Shown piece after piece: positions 16,844-24,194 of a stretch of DNA of 48,291 nucleotides. Both the position numbers and the translations under genes were made by a program. Source of the stretch: Paracoccus shandongensis (lineage in GTDB: Bacteria; Pseudomonadota; Alphaproteobacteria; Rhodobacterales; Rhodobacteraceae). Each line of letters opens with the position of its first letter. Position 1 is the stretch's first letter. The stretch lies in NCBI RefSeq assembly GCF_017315735.1, contig NZ_JAFLRK010000027.1, forward strand, positions 1-48,291. Direction: 5' to 3'. Under the pieces are notes generated by a model that saw only the letters and a program-made list of their open reading frames with translations, had not been told where the DNA came from and did not search any database.

Positions 16844-17706
16844 AGATCGCATTCATTGGCCTTGGCAACATGGGTGCGCCCATGGCCCTGAACCTGGCCC
16901 GCGCGGGGCACGAGGTCACGGGCTTCGACACCGCCGCCCGGCCCGAAGGCCTGGCCCTGGCCGACAGCGCCGCCGCAGCCGCGACGGATGCCGACGTGGT
17001 CATCACCATGCTGCCCAACGGACAGATCCTGCGCGCGGTGGCCGACCAGGTGATCGCGGCCATGAAGCAAGGGGCGATCCTTTGCGACTGTTCCACCGTC
17101 GATGTGGACAGCGCCCGCGCGGTGGCGGACAAGGCACGGGCGGCGGGGCTGGATGCGCTGGACGCGCCGGTCTCGGGCGGGGTGGGCGGCGCGCAAGCGG
17201 GCACGCTGACCTTCATGGTGGGCGGGTCGGACGCGGCCTTCGCCACCGTCCGGCCGCTGTTCGACATCATGGGCCAGAAGGCCGTCCATTGCGGCGCGTC
17301 CGGCGCGGGCCAGGCGGCGAAAATCTGCAACAACATGATCCTGGGCGTCACCATGATCGCCACCTGCGAGGCCTTCGCCCTGGCCGACAAGCTGGGGCTG
17401 GACCGGCAAAAAATGTTCGACGTGGTGTCAACATCCTCGGGGTCCAGCTGGTCGATGAACAGCTATTGCCCCGCGCCGGGGGTGGGGCCCAAGTCGCCCG
17501 CCGACAACGGCTACAAGCCGGGATTTGCCGCCGAACTGATGCTCAAGGACTTGAACCTGTCGCAGGCCGCCGCCGCATCGGCGGGGGCGGACACGCCGAT
17601 GGGGGCCCTGGCGCAACAACTGTATCACCAGTTCGTCGAGGACGAAGACGGGCGCGGCCGCGACTTTTCGGCAATGTTGCCACGCTTCGTCGAAAAAAAC
17701 CGCTAG
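16840..17706 (+). CDS. mmsB: 3-hydroxyisobutyrate dehydrogenase
   Basis: A 288-residue beta-hydroxyacid dehydrogenase. GLGNMGAPMALNLARAGH (7-24) is the NAD-binding Rossmann loop, DAPVSGGVGGAQAGTLTFMVGG (108-129) the substrate loop, and Lys161 in GAGQAAKICNNM the catalytic lysine. It oxidises 3-hydroxyisobutyrate to methylmalonate semialdehyde, the MmsA substrate. The start overlaps the hydrolase stop as ATGA, so it is the last gene of the operon; a terminator-like hairpin follows at 17734-17760. Confidence 0.94.
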   Translation: MKIAFIGLGNMGAPMALNLARAGHEVTGFDTAARPEGLALADSAAAAATDADVVITMLPNGQILRAVADQVIAAMKQGAILCDCSTVDVDSARAVADKARAAGLDALDAPVSGGVGGAQAGTLTFMVGGSDAAFATVRPLFDIMGQKAVHCGASGAGQAAKICNNMILGVTMIATCEAFALADKLGLDRQKMFDVVSTSSGSSWSMNSYCPAPGVGPKSPADNGYKPGFAAELMLKDLNLSQAAAASAGADTPMGALAQQLYHQFVEDEDGRGRDFSAMLPRFVEKNR

Positions 17707-17733
17707 GCGGGCGGAACCTGCGCCATGGGGCGG

Positions 17734-17760
17734 AACTTGCATTGCCCCGGGCAAGTTTTC
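17734..17760 (+). terminator. Probable terminator of the valine operon
   Basis: AACTTGC (17734-17740) pairs with GCAAGTT (17751-17757) around a 10-base loop and runs into a short T tract (TTTT ending at 17759), 28 bases after the mmsB stop. Confidence 0.5.
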
Positions 17761-17792
17761 CCCCCAGATCGACAGCGCCAGACGAGACGACC

Positions 17793-18104
17793 ATGACTCT
17801 CAAGCCATCCTTGATCCTGACTGCCCTGGCGGCGGCCGTTCTGGTCATGTTCTCAGCCAACCTCGCGCCGCAGGCCCAGGGCACCCCGCCGGACGCCGCC
17901 CGCAAGGAAGCCCGCGCCCTGGCCCCCGGCGACGTGCTGAAGTCCGAGGAGGTCCACTTCATCGAACGCCCCGGCCATTACGGCCTGGGTTCCGACCTGC
18001 GCGGCAGCCGCTATGCGATATCGGACGGGCATCTGGTGCGGGTCGATCCCAAAAGCCTGCAGGTGCAGTCCGTGCTGCGCAGCAACGTCCGTTCCATCGA
18101 TTGA
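17793..18104 (+). CDS. Small exported protein, unknown function
   Basis: A 103-residue protein with a signal peptide (basic MTLKPS, then a hydrophobic core to about residue 22, likely cleavage after AQA or nearby) and a short soluble domain ending GSRYAISDGHLVRVDPKSLQ. The YAI-DGHLVRVDP ending looks like small RcnB-type or YpeB-like periplasmic modules, but I cannot assign a family. The gene is preceded by a terminator-like hairpin and followed by tRNA-Gly on the other strand, so it is probably monocistronic. Confidence 0.72.
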   Translation: MTLKPSLILTALAAAVLVMFSANLAPQAQGTPPDAARKEARALAPGDVLKSEEVHFIERPGHYGLGSDLRGSRYAISDGHLVRVDPKSLQVQSVLRSNVRSID

Positions 18105-18119
18105 TCTGCAAGAAGGGGA

Positions 18120-18193
18120 TGGAGCGGGTGATGGGAATCGAACCCACGTATTCAGCTTGGAAGGCTGCTGCTCTACCATTGAGCTACACCCGC
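18120..18193 (-). tRNA. tRNA-Gly (anticodon TCC)
   Basis: On the minus strand the sequence folds as a cloverleaf: 7-base acceptor stem GCGGGTG/CACCCGC, D arm GCTC-GAGC, anticodon loop CTTCCAA with anticodon TCC (reads GGA, and GGG by wobble), T arm TGGGT-TCGATTC-CCATC, discriminator T, and an encoded CCA (18120-18122). A well-spaced promoter lies directly upstream. Confidence 0.97.
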
Positions 18194-18201
18194 GTGGGGC
18201 C

Positions 18202-18230
18202 GGTATAAGTCAGCCGCGCGGGGCGTGCAA
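18202..18230 (-). promoter_or_regulatory. Promoter of tRNA-Gly
   Basis: On the minus strand, TTGCAC (-35, 18225-18230) and TATACC (-10, 18202-18207) are 17 bases apart, which places the start site a few bases before the mature tRNA 5' end. Confidence 0.6.
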
Positions 18231-18233
18231 CCG

Positions 18234-18686
18234 TCATCGACGCCCTTGGAAGAACCCCCGCAGCAGCGCCCGCGCCTGATCGGCGCCCACCCCGTCATAG
18301 ACCTGCGGCCGGTGGTGGCATTGCGGATGGGTGAACACCCGCGCGCCATGTTCCACCCCGCCCATGCGCACATCACTGGCCCCGTAATACAGCCGCCCGA
18401 TCCGCGCAGCGGAAATGGCGGCGGCGCACATCGGGCAGGGCTCCAGCGTGACCCACAGGTCATGGCCGGGCAGGCGTTCGGATCCCGCCATGCGGCAGGC
18501 CTCGCGGATCGCCAGGATCTCGGCATGGGCTGTGGGGTCCGACAGTTCCCGCGTGCGGTTGCCCGCGACTGCGACGACGCGCCCGTCCGGGGCCACCACG
18601 ACCGCGCCCACCGGCACCTCGCCCCGCAGGGCGGCGGCCCTTGCCTCGGCCAGGGCAAGCTCCATATGAGAGGTGAAGCGGATCAT
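18234..18686 (-). CDS. tadA: tRNA-specific adenosine deaminase
   Basis: A 150-residue cytidine-deaminase-fold zinc enzyme converting A34 to inosine in tRNA-Arg(ACG). Zinc ligands His54, Cys84 and Cys87 and the proton shuttle Glu56 are all present (HAE and PCPMC). EVPVGAVVV and YYGASDVRMGG are standard TadA segments. ATG 18686 gives the usual length; ATG 18665 is an alternative start. It stands alone, divergent from the pseudouridine synthase gene, and lies just upstream of tRNA-Gly on the same strand. Confidence 0.95.
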   Translation of the reverse strand: MIRFTSHMELALAEARAAALRGEVPVGAVVVAPDGRVVAVAGNRTRELSDPTAHAEILAIREACRMAGSERLPGHDLWVTLEPCPMCAAAISAARIGRLYYGASDVRMGGVEHGARVFTHPQCHHRPQVYDGVGADQARALLRGFFQGRR

Positions 18687-18795
18687 GCTCCGCTTGTCGC
18701 AAGGGCGCAGCCGTGGTGCAAGCCGCCCTTTCCTTGGGGCCGCGCACCCGCTAGAAGCGCGCCTTTACCACCGCAGCGATGCGCAGGAGATCGCC

Positions 18796-20412
18796 ATGAC
18801 CGACGACGCCACCCCGACCCCCACCCCCGTCCCGACCCCGGACCAGTCCCCCGACCGCATCGCCAAGGTGATGGCCCGCGCAGGTGTCGCCAGCAGGCGA
18901 GAGGCCGAGCGCATGATCACCGAGGGCCGCGTCACGGTGAACGGGAAAAAGATCGACAGCCCCGCGCTGGACGTGCTGCCCACCGACCGCATCACCGTGG
19001 ACGGCAAGAAGCTGGACGAGCCGCAGGAAACGCGGCTGTGGCTGTATTACAAGCCCCTGGGGCTGGTCACGACCGAAGCCGACGAAAAGGGCCGACAGAC
19101 GGTGTTCGACGCCCTGCCCCGCGACCTGCCGCGCGTGATGACGGTGGGGCGGCTCGACCTCAATTCCGAAGGGCTGCTGCTGCTGACCAATGACGGCGAA
19201 TTGAAGCGGCGGCTGGAGCTTCCCTCGACCGGCTGGCTGCGGCGCTATCGGGTGCGGGTGAACGGCACCCCCAACGACATGACCTTCGCCCCCCTGCGCC
19301 GGGGCGCCACCATCGACGGCGAGGAATTTGCGCCGATGGAGATCAAGCTGGACAGCCAGCAGGGCGCGAACGCCTGGCTGACGGTGGGCATCCGCGAGGG
19401 CAAGAACCGCGAAATCCGCCGCGCCATGGCCCATGTGGGCTTGCAGGTGAACCGGCTGATCCGCATCGGTTACGGCCCCTTCAAGCTGACCGGCATGGAA
19501 AAGAACGAGGTGGTCGAGGTCAAGCGCCGCGTCCTGCGCGACCAGCTTGGCGGGCTGCTGACGGGCGAGGAAACCGCCCCCAAGGAGCGCGAGATGCGCC
19601 CGCGCGGCGCCGAAGGCCCCCGCAGGCCGAGCGAGGACGGCGACGCGCCGCGCCGCACCTTCCGGTCGGCTGCGGGCGGTGCGGAAGGCGAAAGCCGCTT
19701 TGCCCGCAAGCCCGCCGGTCCGCGCGGCGACGGGGCCCGCCCTGCCCGGCCTTGGGGCGACAAGCCCGGCAAGCCGCGCTTTGGCGGCGACGATGCCGAC
19801 CGGCCGCGTTTCGGCGGCAAGCCCCGCCCTGCGCGGGAAGAGGGGGATCGCCCCGCGCGGTCCTGGTCCGGCAAGCCCCGCGCGGAAGGCGCCGAGGATC
19901 GCCCGCGCTTCGCCAAGCCCGCGCGCGACACCCAGGGCGGCAAGCCCGGCTACAAGCCGCGCGGCGACAGGCCGGAAGGCGGGTTCAAACCCCGGGGCGA
20001 CAGGCCCGAGGGCGAAGGCCGCTACAAGCCGCGCGGGGATCGTCCCGAGGGCGGGTTCAAGCCGCGCGGCGACCGGCCCGAAGGGGATCGTGGCTTCAAG
20101 CCCAAGGCCGACCGGCCCGAAGGCGAACGCGGCTTCAAGCCGCGTGGAGAGGGCAAGCCGGGCGAGCGCGGCTTCAAACCGCGTGGCGAAGGGAAACCCG
20201 GCTTCGGTCCGCGTGACGGCAAGCCTGCGGGCGAGCGTGGGTTCAAGCCGCGCGGCGAGGGAAAGCCCGGCGGGGATCGCAGCTTCGGCAAGCCCGGGGG
20301 GCCGAAACCGGCGCGCGGCGGCTCGGGCGGGGATGCCCGCTTTGCGGGCAAGCCGGGCGGACGTCCTGGGGGGAAACCCGGTGGCCGGCCCGGGGGCAAG
20401 CCGCGCGGGTGA
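18796..20412 (+). CDS. Ribosomal RNA pseudouridine synthase with long repetitive tail (RluB-like)
   Basis: A 538-residue protein. The catalytic part (about 1-255) has an S4 RNA-binding domain (20-70, MARAGVASRREAERMI) and a RsuA/RluB-type synthase domain with catalytic Asp121 in VGRLDLNSEGLLLLTNDG and the REGKNREIRR motif. Residues 256-538 form a disordered Arg/Lys/Gly/Pro-rich tail, including about nine imperfect KPRGDRPEG-type units. RluB modifies 23S rRNA near position 2605 in E. coli. The E. coli homologue has a much shorter basic tail. The tail probably binds RNA or ribosomes (inference). Confidence 0.9.
   Translation: MTDDATPTPTPVPTPDQSPDRIAKVMARAGVASRREAERMITEGRVTVNGKKIDSPALDVLPTDRITVDGKKLDEPQETRLWLYYKPLGLVTTEADEKGRQTVFDALPRDLPRVMTVGRLDLNSEGLLLLTNDGELKRRLELPSTGWLRRYRVRVNGTPNDMTFAPLRRGATIDGEEFAPMEIKLDSQQGANAWLTVGIREGKNREIRRAMAHVGLQVNRLIRIGYGPFKLTGMEKNEVVEVKRRVLRDQLGGLLTGEETAPKEREMRPRGAEGPRRPSEDGDAPRRTFRSAAGGAEGESRFARKPAGPRGDGARPARPWGDKPGKPRFGGDDADRPRFGGKPRPAREEGDRPARSWSGKPRAEGAEDRPRFAKPARDTQGGKPGYKPRGDRPEGGFKPRGDRPEGEGRYKPRGDRPEGGFKPRGDRPEGDRGFKPKADRPEGERGFKPRGEGKPGERGFKPRGEGKPGFGPRDGKPAGERGFKPRGEGKPGGDRSFGKPGGPKPARGGSGGDARFAGKPGGRPGGKPGGRPGGKPRG
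19949..20282 (+). repeat. Tandem imperfect repeats in the pseudouridine synthase tail
   Basis: Units of about 33-36 bases encode variants of G(F/Y)KPRG(D/E)RPEG or GFKPRGEGKPG. They are repeated about nine times, with near-identical DNA such as AAGCCGCGCGG between units. Such arrays can expand or contract by slippage. Confidence 0.8.
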
Positions 20413-20433
20413 TCCGCGCGGCCAGAGACGGCA

Positions 20434-20610
20434 TCACTTCGTCAGGATCAGCTTGCCCGCGCGGGTGATGCGCAACTGGTAGATCTGCTCGTCGAGGATG
20501 ATCAGCGCCTGGTTGCCGCCCCGCGTCAGGGCCGTCGCGTCATGCTGCGGGATGCGCGACAGGACGCTGGTCGCGGGTTGCTGGAAATCGGCGGGGCGCG
20601 CTGCGGTCAT
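20434..20610 (-). CDS. hemP: HemP-type hemin uptake protein
   Basis: A 58-residue protein whose second half (TRGGNQALIILDEQIYQLRITRAGKLILTK) matches the HemP family, small proteins associated with haem and iron acquisition loci. ATG 20610 has GAGAGG upstream. In many genomes hemP precedes haem-uptake genes; here it stands alone between the pseudouridine synthase and znuA. The biochemical role of HemP is not settled; in some bacteria it acts as an activator of haem-uptake genes. Confidence 0.82.
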   Translation of the reverse strand: MTAARPADFQQPATSVLSRIPQHDATALTRGGNQALIILDEQIYQLRITRAGKLILTK

Positions 20611-20646
20611 GGTCAGCCTCTCAGGGTTCAAGCCTTGGTCCCGGGA

Positions 20647-20675
20647 AATCTGACAAAACCGCTTAGGAATGTCAA
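20647..20675 (-). promoter_or_regulatory. Promoter of hemP
   Basis: On the minus strand a perfect TTGACA (-35, 20670-20675) is 17 bases from a weak CAGATT (-10, 20647-20652), about 37 bases before the hemP ATG. The surrounding 130 bases are more AT-rich than the genome average. I found no convincing Fur, Irr or RirA box. Confidence 0.5.
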
Positions 20676-20738
20676 AGTAATTTAGTCGGAAATCTTCCGG
20701 CGCTGCGGGGGGCTTCATAACCTGCCGAAAACAGGGGC

Positions 20739-21620
20739 TTAACGGGACAGGCAACCGTCGATGGCCTGTGCCATGCCGCTCAGCAGGTCGAAATAAAGAC
20801 CGGGGCCCGGGCTAGCGGTGCCGCCTTCGGGCGACAGCGCGTCGCCCATGCGGATGCCCGATCCCTCGATGGCCGTCTGGACCAGCTTCGGATCGCTGGC
20901 ATATTCGGGAAAGGCGCAGGCCGCCCCTGCCGTCCCGATCCGGTCCCGGATGGCCGACAGGCGCGCGGCGGACGGCGCGCTGGCATCGCCCAGCGACACC
21001 GCGATGGCCGGGCGCAGGCCGTAATGATCGGTGAAATAGCCGTAAGCGTCGTGGAAGACGACAAGGCTGGCCCCTGTGTGCGGGGCAAGCTGCGCCTTCA
21101 GGCTGGCGTCCAGGTCAGCGATGCGCTGGCCCGCCTGGGCCGCGTTGCGCGCATAGGTTTCGGCATTGCCGGGATCCTCCGCCGCCAGAACCTCGGCAAT
21201 CGCCGTCAGCCAAAGCCGGGCATTGGCCGGATCCAGCCAGGCATGGGGGTCGATGCCGCCATGATCGTGGTCATGCCCCTGCTCCTCGCCATAGCTGCGC
21301 AGATGCGTCCCCGGCACCTCCAGCAGGCGAAGCTGCGCCACCCCGTCGGCCAGCGACCCCGCAGCCCGATCCAGCCAGGGCGTCAGTTCCGGCCCCGTCC
21401 AGACCAGCAGCCCGGCATCCTGCAACCCCCGCGCGTCCGACGGGCGCATCTGGTGGTGATGCGCGCTGGCCCCCTGCGGCAGCAGCACCTGCACGGGCGC
21501 GCCATCCCCCATCACCTGGCCCACCAGCGAGGCCGTCACGGGCGTGTCGGCCACGACCTGCGGCGGCTCGGCCCAGGCCGGTGTGGCCAGCAAGGCCAGC
21601 GTGGAAAGCAGGATGCGCAT
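20739..21620 (-). CDS. znuA: Zinc ABC transporter substrate-binding protein
   Basis: A 293-residue cluster A-I (TroA-like) periplasmic binding protein. There is a signal peptide (1-17, ending PAWA), metal-site histidines in SAHHHQMRP (54-56), His126 in DPHAWLDP and His190 in VVFHDAYGYF, a short His/Asp loop GHDHDHGG (115-122), and two late cysteines (235, 290) that can form a disulfide. It collects Zn2+ in the periplasm for ZnuBC. It is divergent from zur-znuC-znuB across about 90 bases with two Zur-like boxes. Confidence 0.95.
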   Translation of the reverse strand: MRILLSTLALLATPAWAEPPQVVADTPVTASLVGQVMGDGAPVQVLLPQGASAHHHQMRPSDARGLQDAGLLVWTGPELTPWLDRAAGSLADGVAQLRLLEVPGTHLRSYGEEQGHDHDHGGIDPHAWLDPANARLWLTAIAEVLAAEDPGNAETYARNAAQAGQRIADLDASLKAQLAPHTGASLVVFHDAYGYFTDHYGLRPAIAVSLGDASAPSAARLSAIRDRIGTAGAACAFPEYASDPKLVQTAIEGSGIRMGDALSPEGGTASPGPGLYFDLLSGMAQAIDGCLSR

Positions 21621-21662
21621 CGGATGTCCCTTGTTCGTCGATTGCAGGGCCGTTCCTTTCCA

Positions 21663-21677
21663 TGTTACATGATAACA
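21663..21677. promoter_or_regulatory. Zur-like operator 1 in the znuA/zur intergenic region
   Basis: TGTTA-CATGA-TAACA is a perfect 5+5 inverted repeat resembling the Zur consensus (GTTAT-N3-ATAAC type). It lies 43 bases from the znuA start and 31 bases from the preferred zur start, and it contains the upstream candidate ATG at 21669. Confidence 0.7.
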
Positions 21678-21690
21678 CGTCAACCGGAAT

Positions 21691-21703
21691 GTGATAAAGT
21701 AAC
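21691..21703. promoter_or_regulatory. Zur-like operator 2
   Basis: GTGAT-AAA-GTAAC is a second, imperfect copy of the same motif, centred 27 bases from the first and immediately before the TTG start candidate of zur. Confidence 0.55.
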
Positions 21704-21707
21704 GACA

Positions 21708-22217
21708 TTGACCCAGGACAACGCCAGGACGATCCCGGCCTTTGCCCCCCACGACCACCGCGCCTGCGAGGCGCGCGCGCTGGACGAGGCTGCGGACCGG
21801 CTGGCCGAACAGGGCGGCCGCATGACCCCCGTGCGCCGCCGCACGCTGGAGATCCTGCTGGAATCGCACCGCGCCATGGGCGCCTACGAGGTGCTGGACC
21901 GCCTTGCCGCCGAAGGCTTTGGCCGCCAGCCGCCCGTCGCCTATCGCGCGCTGGAATTCCTGGTCGAACACGGCCTTGCGCACCGCCTGCAACGGCTGAA
22001 CGCCTTTGCCGCCTGCCTGCATCCCGGCCAGGACCACGCGCCCGCCTTCCTGATCTGCCGCACCTGCGGCACGCTGGCCGAACTGCCCGCCGCCCCCCTG
22101 CGCGCCGCCCTGGCCGATCTGGCGGCCGAAACCGGCTTCACGGTCGAACGCGTCACCATCGAGGCCCTGGGCCTCTGCCCCGCCTGCGCCGAGGCCCAGG
22201 CCGGAGCGGGCGCATGA
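21708..22217 (+). CDS. zur: Zur, Fur-family zinc uptake regulator
   Basis: A Fur-family repressor of 169 residues from TTG 21708. The winged helix spans about 35-100 (MTPVRRRTLEILLESHRAMGAYEVLDRL) and the structural zinc site is Cys117/Cys120 and Cys157/Cys160 (CRTC, CPAC). With zinc bound it should repress znuA and its own operon. The start is uncertain: ATG 21669 is in frame but lies inside a Zur-like operator, whereas TTG 21708 clears both operators but has only a weak ribosome site. The stop overlaps the znuC start (ATGA), so zur-znuC-znuB is an operon. Confidence 0.9.
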   Translation: MTQDNARTIPAFAPHDHRACEARALDEAADRLAEQGGRMTPVRRRTLEILLESHRAMGAYEVLDRLAAEGFGRQPPVAYRALEFLVEHGLAHRLQRLNAFAACLHPGQDHAPAFLICRTCGTLAELPAAPLRAALADLAAETGFTVERVTIEALGLCPACAEAQAGAGA

Positions 22218-22978
22218 GCGCGCTGATCGAGGCCAAGGGCCTGACCATCCACCGGCCCGGCAGCCATGACACGGTGCTGCAAGGCGTGGATTTCCGCATC
22301 GAGCCGCAGGAGATCGTCACCGTGGTCGGGCCGAACGGATCGGGCAAGTCCTCGTTGATCCGGGCGCTGCTGGGGCATGTGCCGCTGGCGGCGGGCCGGG
22401 TCGCGCGCAAGGCGGGCCTGCGCATCGGCTATGTCCCGCAGCGGGTGCAGGTGGACACGACCATTCCCATGACCGTGCGCCGCTTCCTGTCCCTGCCCCG
22501 CCGCGTGTCCGGTGATGTCGCGGCAAGGGTTCTGACCCACACGGGCGTCGAGGAGGTCGGCGCGCGCCAGTTGACGCAGCTGTCGGGCGGGCAGTTCCAG
22601 CGCGTGCTGCTGGCCCGCGCGCTGCTGCACGACCCGCATCTGCTGGTGCTGGACGAGCCGACGCAGGGCCTGGACCAGCCCGGCATCGTCGCCTTCTACA
22701 AGCTGATCGAGGAGGTGCGCCGCCAGACCGGCGCGGCGGTCCTGATGGTCAGCCACGACCTGCTGGTGGTGATGCGCGCGTCCGACCGGGTGATCTGCCT
22801 GAACGGCCATGTCTGCTGCGAGGGCACGCCCCAGCATGTCAGCAGCGCCCCCGAATACCGCGCCCTGTTCGGGGCCGAGGCGGAAGGCACGCTGGCCCTC
22901 TACCAGCACCACCACGACCACGACCACGACCATGATGCGGCCTGCCTGCATCCGCACCACCACGCCGGGGCATCCTGA
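22214..22978 (+). CDS. znuC: Zinc ABC transporter ATP-binding protein with His-rich tail
   Basis: A 254-residue ABC ATPase with Walker A GPNGSGKS (39-46), signature LSGGQ (123-127), Walker B LLVLDEP (143-149) and H-loop His181. It powers ZnuB-mediated Zn2+ import. The C-terminal 24 residues carry 10 histidines with interleaved aspartates and a cysteine (231-250), a feature more usual in ZnuA loops. It might buffer or sense cytoplasmic zinc (inference). The gene overlaps zur (ATGA) and znuB (TGATG). Confidence 0.95.
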   Translation: MSALIEAKGLTIHRPGSHDTVLQGVDFRIEPQEIVTVVGPNGSGKSSLIRALLGHVPLAAGRVARKAGLRIGYVPQRVQVDTTIPMTVRRFLSLPRRVSGDVAARVLTHTGVEEVGARQLTQLSGGQFQRVLLARALLHDPHLLVLDEPTQGLDQPGIVAFYKLIEEVRRQTGAAVLMVSHDLLVVMRASDRVICLNGHVCCEGTPQHVSSAPEYRALFGAEAEGTLALYQHHHDHDHDHDAACLHPHHHAGAS

Positions 22979-23760
22979 TGCTGGACGATTTCTTCATCCG
23001 AGCCGTCTTGGCGGGGCTTGGCGTGGCGGCGGTGGCGGGGCCTTTGGGCAGCTTCGTGGTCTGGCGGCGCATGGCCTATTTCGGCGATTCCACCGCCCAC
23101 GCGGCGATCCTGGGGGTGGCGGTCAGCCTGGCCTTCAACGCCTCGATCTATGCGGGCACGCTGCTGGTGGCGCTGGCGATGGCGCTGGCCGTGTCCGTGC
23201 TGGCCACGCGCGGGCAGGCGATGGACACGGTGCTGGGCGTCCTGTCCCATTCCGCGCTGGCGGTCGGGCTGGTGGCGATCAGCTTCGTGCCGCAGGCGCG
23301 CTCGGACCTGTCGGCCTATCTGTTCGGCGACATCCTGGCCGTGGGCCGCACCGACCTGGCGCTGATCTGGGCGGGCGCGGCGGGGGTGCTGGCCCTGCTG
23401 GCCTGGCGCTGGCAGCGGCTGCTGACCGCATCGGTGAACGAGGAACTGGCGATGGCCGCGGGAATCGATCCCCGGGTCGAACGGATGATCCTGTCGCTGG
23501 CCCTGGCGGTTGTGGTGGCCCTGTCGATTCGCGTCGTGGGTTCGCTGCTGATTTCGGCCATGCTGATCGTTCCGGCGGCAGCGGCCCGCGGATTGTCGCG
23601 CACGCCCGAACGGATGGTCGGCAACGCCACGCTGATCGCAAGCTTCGCGGTGCTGGCGGGGCTGTCGGCCAGCCTGCGGCTGGACACGCCCGCAGGCCCG
23701 TCGATCGTCACCGCCGCCGCCCTGATTTTCGCCGTTTCGCAGGCCTTTCGGCGGGGCTAG
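22978..23760 (+). CDS. znuB: Zinc ABC transporter permease
   Basis: A 260-residue ABC-3 family permease with about seven or eight hydrophobic helices. The segment MAYFGDSTAHAAILGVA and the late LLISAMLIVPAAAARGLS are typical of ZnuB/TroC proteins. It forms the membrane channel for Zn2+ with ZnuC and receives zinc from ZnuA. ATG 22978 overlaps the znuC stop. It is the last gene of the Zur-controlled operon. Confidence 0.94.
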   Translation: MLDDFFIRAVLAGLGVAAVAGPLGSFVVWRRMAYFGDSTAHAAILGVAVSLAFNASIYAGTLLVALAMALAVSVLATRGQAMDTVLGVLSHSALAVGLVAISFVPQARSDLSAYLFGDILAVGRTDLALIWAGAAGVLALLAWRWQRLLTASVNEELAMAAGIDPRVERMILSLALAVVVALSIRVVGSLLISAMLIVPAAAARGLSRTPERMVGNATLIASFAVLAGLSASLRLDTPAGPSIVTAAALIFAVSQAFRRG

Positions 23761-23834
23761 TGCAGGATTGCCACACCTGTCCCGGGCCGCCCTTTTGCCC
23801 CGGAACCGGACGTTCCCGGGGGTGTTGGCCAATA

Positions 23835-23910
23835 TGCAACAGTCGGCACAAGCCCGCGACGGATTTGAATCAATGCGGCTTTCAAACCCCGGGGGATTGT
23901 GCAACTGTCG
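23835..23910 (+). repeat. Direct repeats upstream of the small DDDD-tailed protein
   Basis: TGCAACAGTCG (23835-23845) and TGCAACTGTCG (23900-23910) are an 11-base direct repeat with one mismatch, 65 bases apart. They lie in the 198-base gap between znuB and the small protein. They may be regulator sites for a strongly expressed gene. Otherwise the gap holds a GC-rich hairpin near 23799-23820 and nothing I recognise. Confidence 0.4.
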
Positions 23911-23958
23911 CCTCGATGTTGCCGGTGACGGCAGCCTTCAACGAAACGGAGCATGATC

Positions 23959-24162
23959 ATGACCAAATTCGCTACCTTCGCTGCCGCTCTCGGCCTCACC
24001 GCTTCGTCGGCTCTGGCCGGTGGCTATGTCGCCCCCGTCGTCGACGTCGAACCCGTCGTCGTGGAAGAAAAGCCCGCGTCGACCAACGCTGGCCTGGTTG
24101 TCCCGGCCCTGCTGCTGCTGGGCGTCATCGCCGCGGTTGCTTCGGACGACGACGACAGCTGA
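23959..24162 (+). CDS. Small exported membrane protein with acidic tail
   Basis: A 67-residue protein with a signal peptide (1-20, ASSALA), a Val/Pro/Glu-rich stretch (PVVDVEPVVVEEKP), a membrane helix (AGLVVPALLLLGVIAAVA) and the acidic end SDDDDS. Similar small proteins are common in Rhodobacteraceae; some are misannotated as enzymes. The function is unknown. ATG 23959 is preferred over ATG 23953 because GGAG at 23948-23951 is then correctly spaced. A palindrome and a strong terminator follow, so this is a monocistronic and probably highly expressed gene. Confidence 0.78.
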   Translation: MTKFATFAAALGLTASSALAGGYVAPVVDVEPVVVEEKPASTNAGLVVPALLLLGVIAAVASDDDDS

Positions 24163-24169
24163 TTTCTGA

Positions 24170-24187
24170 ACGGAACCGCGGTTCCGT
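24170..24187. repeat. Perfect 18-base palindrome
   Basis: ACGGAACCGCGGTTCCGT reads the same on both strands. It lies 8 bases after the stop of the small DDDD protein and before its terminator. It could be a dimer binding site or an extra 3' stem without a real loop. Confidence 0.6.
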
Positions 24188-24194
24188 CAGGTAT

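Noticed and set aside
20022..20399. Proline-rich minus-strand frame across the pseudouridine synthase tail
   Set aside because: It is the complement of the KPRG repeats and has no start context.
20401..20421. CCGCGCGG repeated around the pseudouridine synthase stop as a terminator
   Set aside because: It has no T tract and lies partly in coding sequence with GC-rich repeats, so a chance self-complementary match is likely.
21024..22217. A 397-residue frame that would fuse antisense-znuA sequence to zur
   Set aside because: Only the last 170 or so residues are Fur-family; the upstream part is antisense to znuA.
23799..23820. Terminator after znuB (CCCCGGAAC / GTTCCCGGGG)
   Set aside because: The stem has a bulge and no T tract follows; too weak to list as a terminator.
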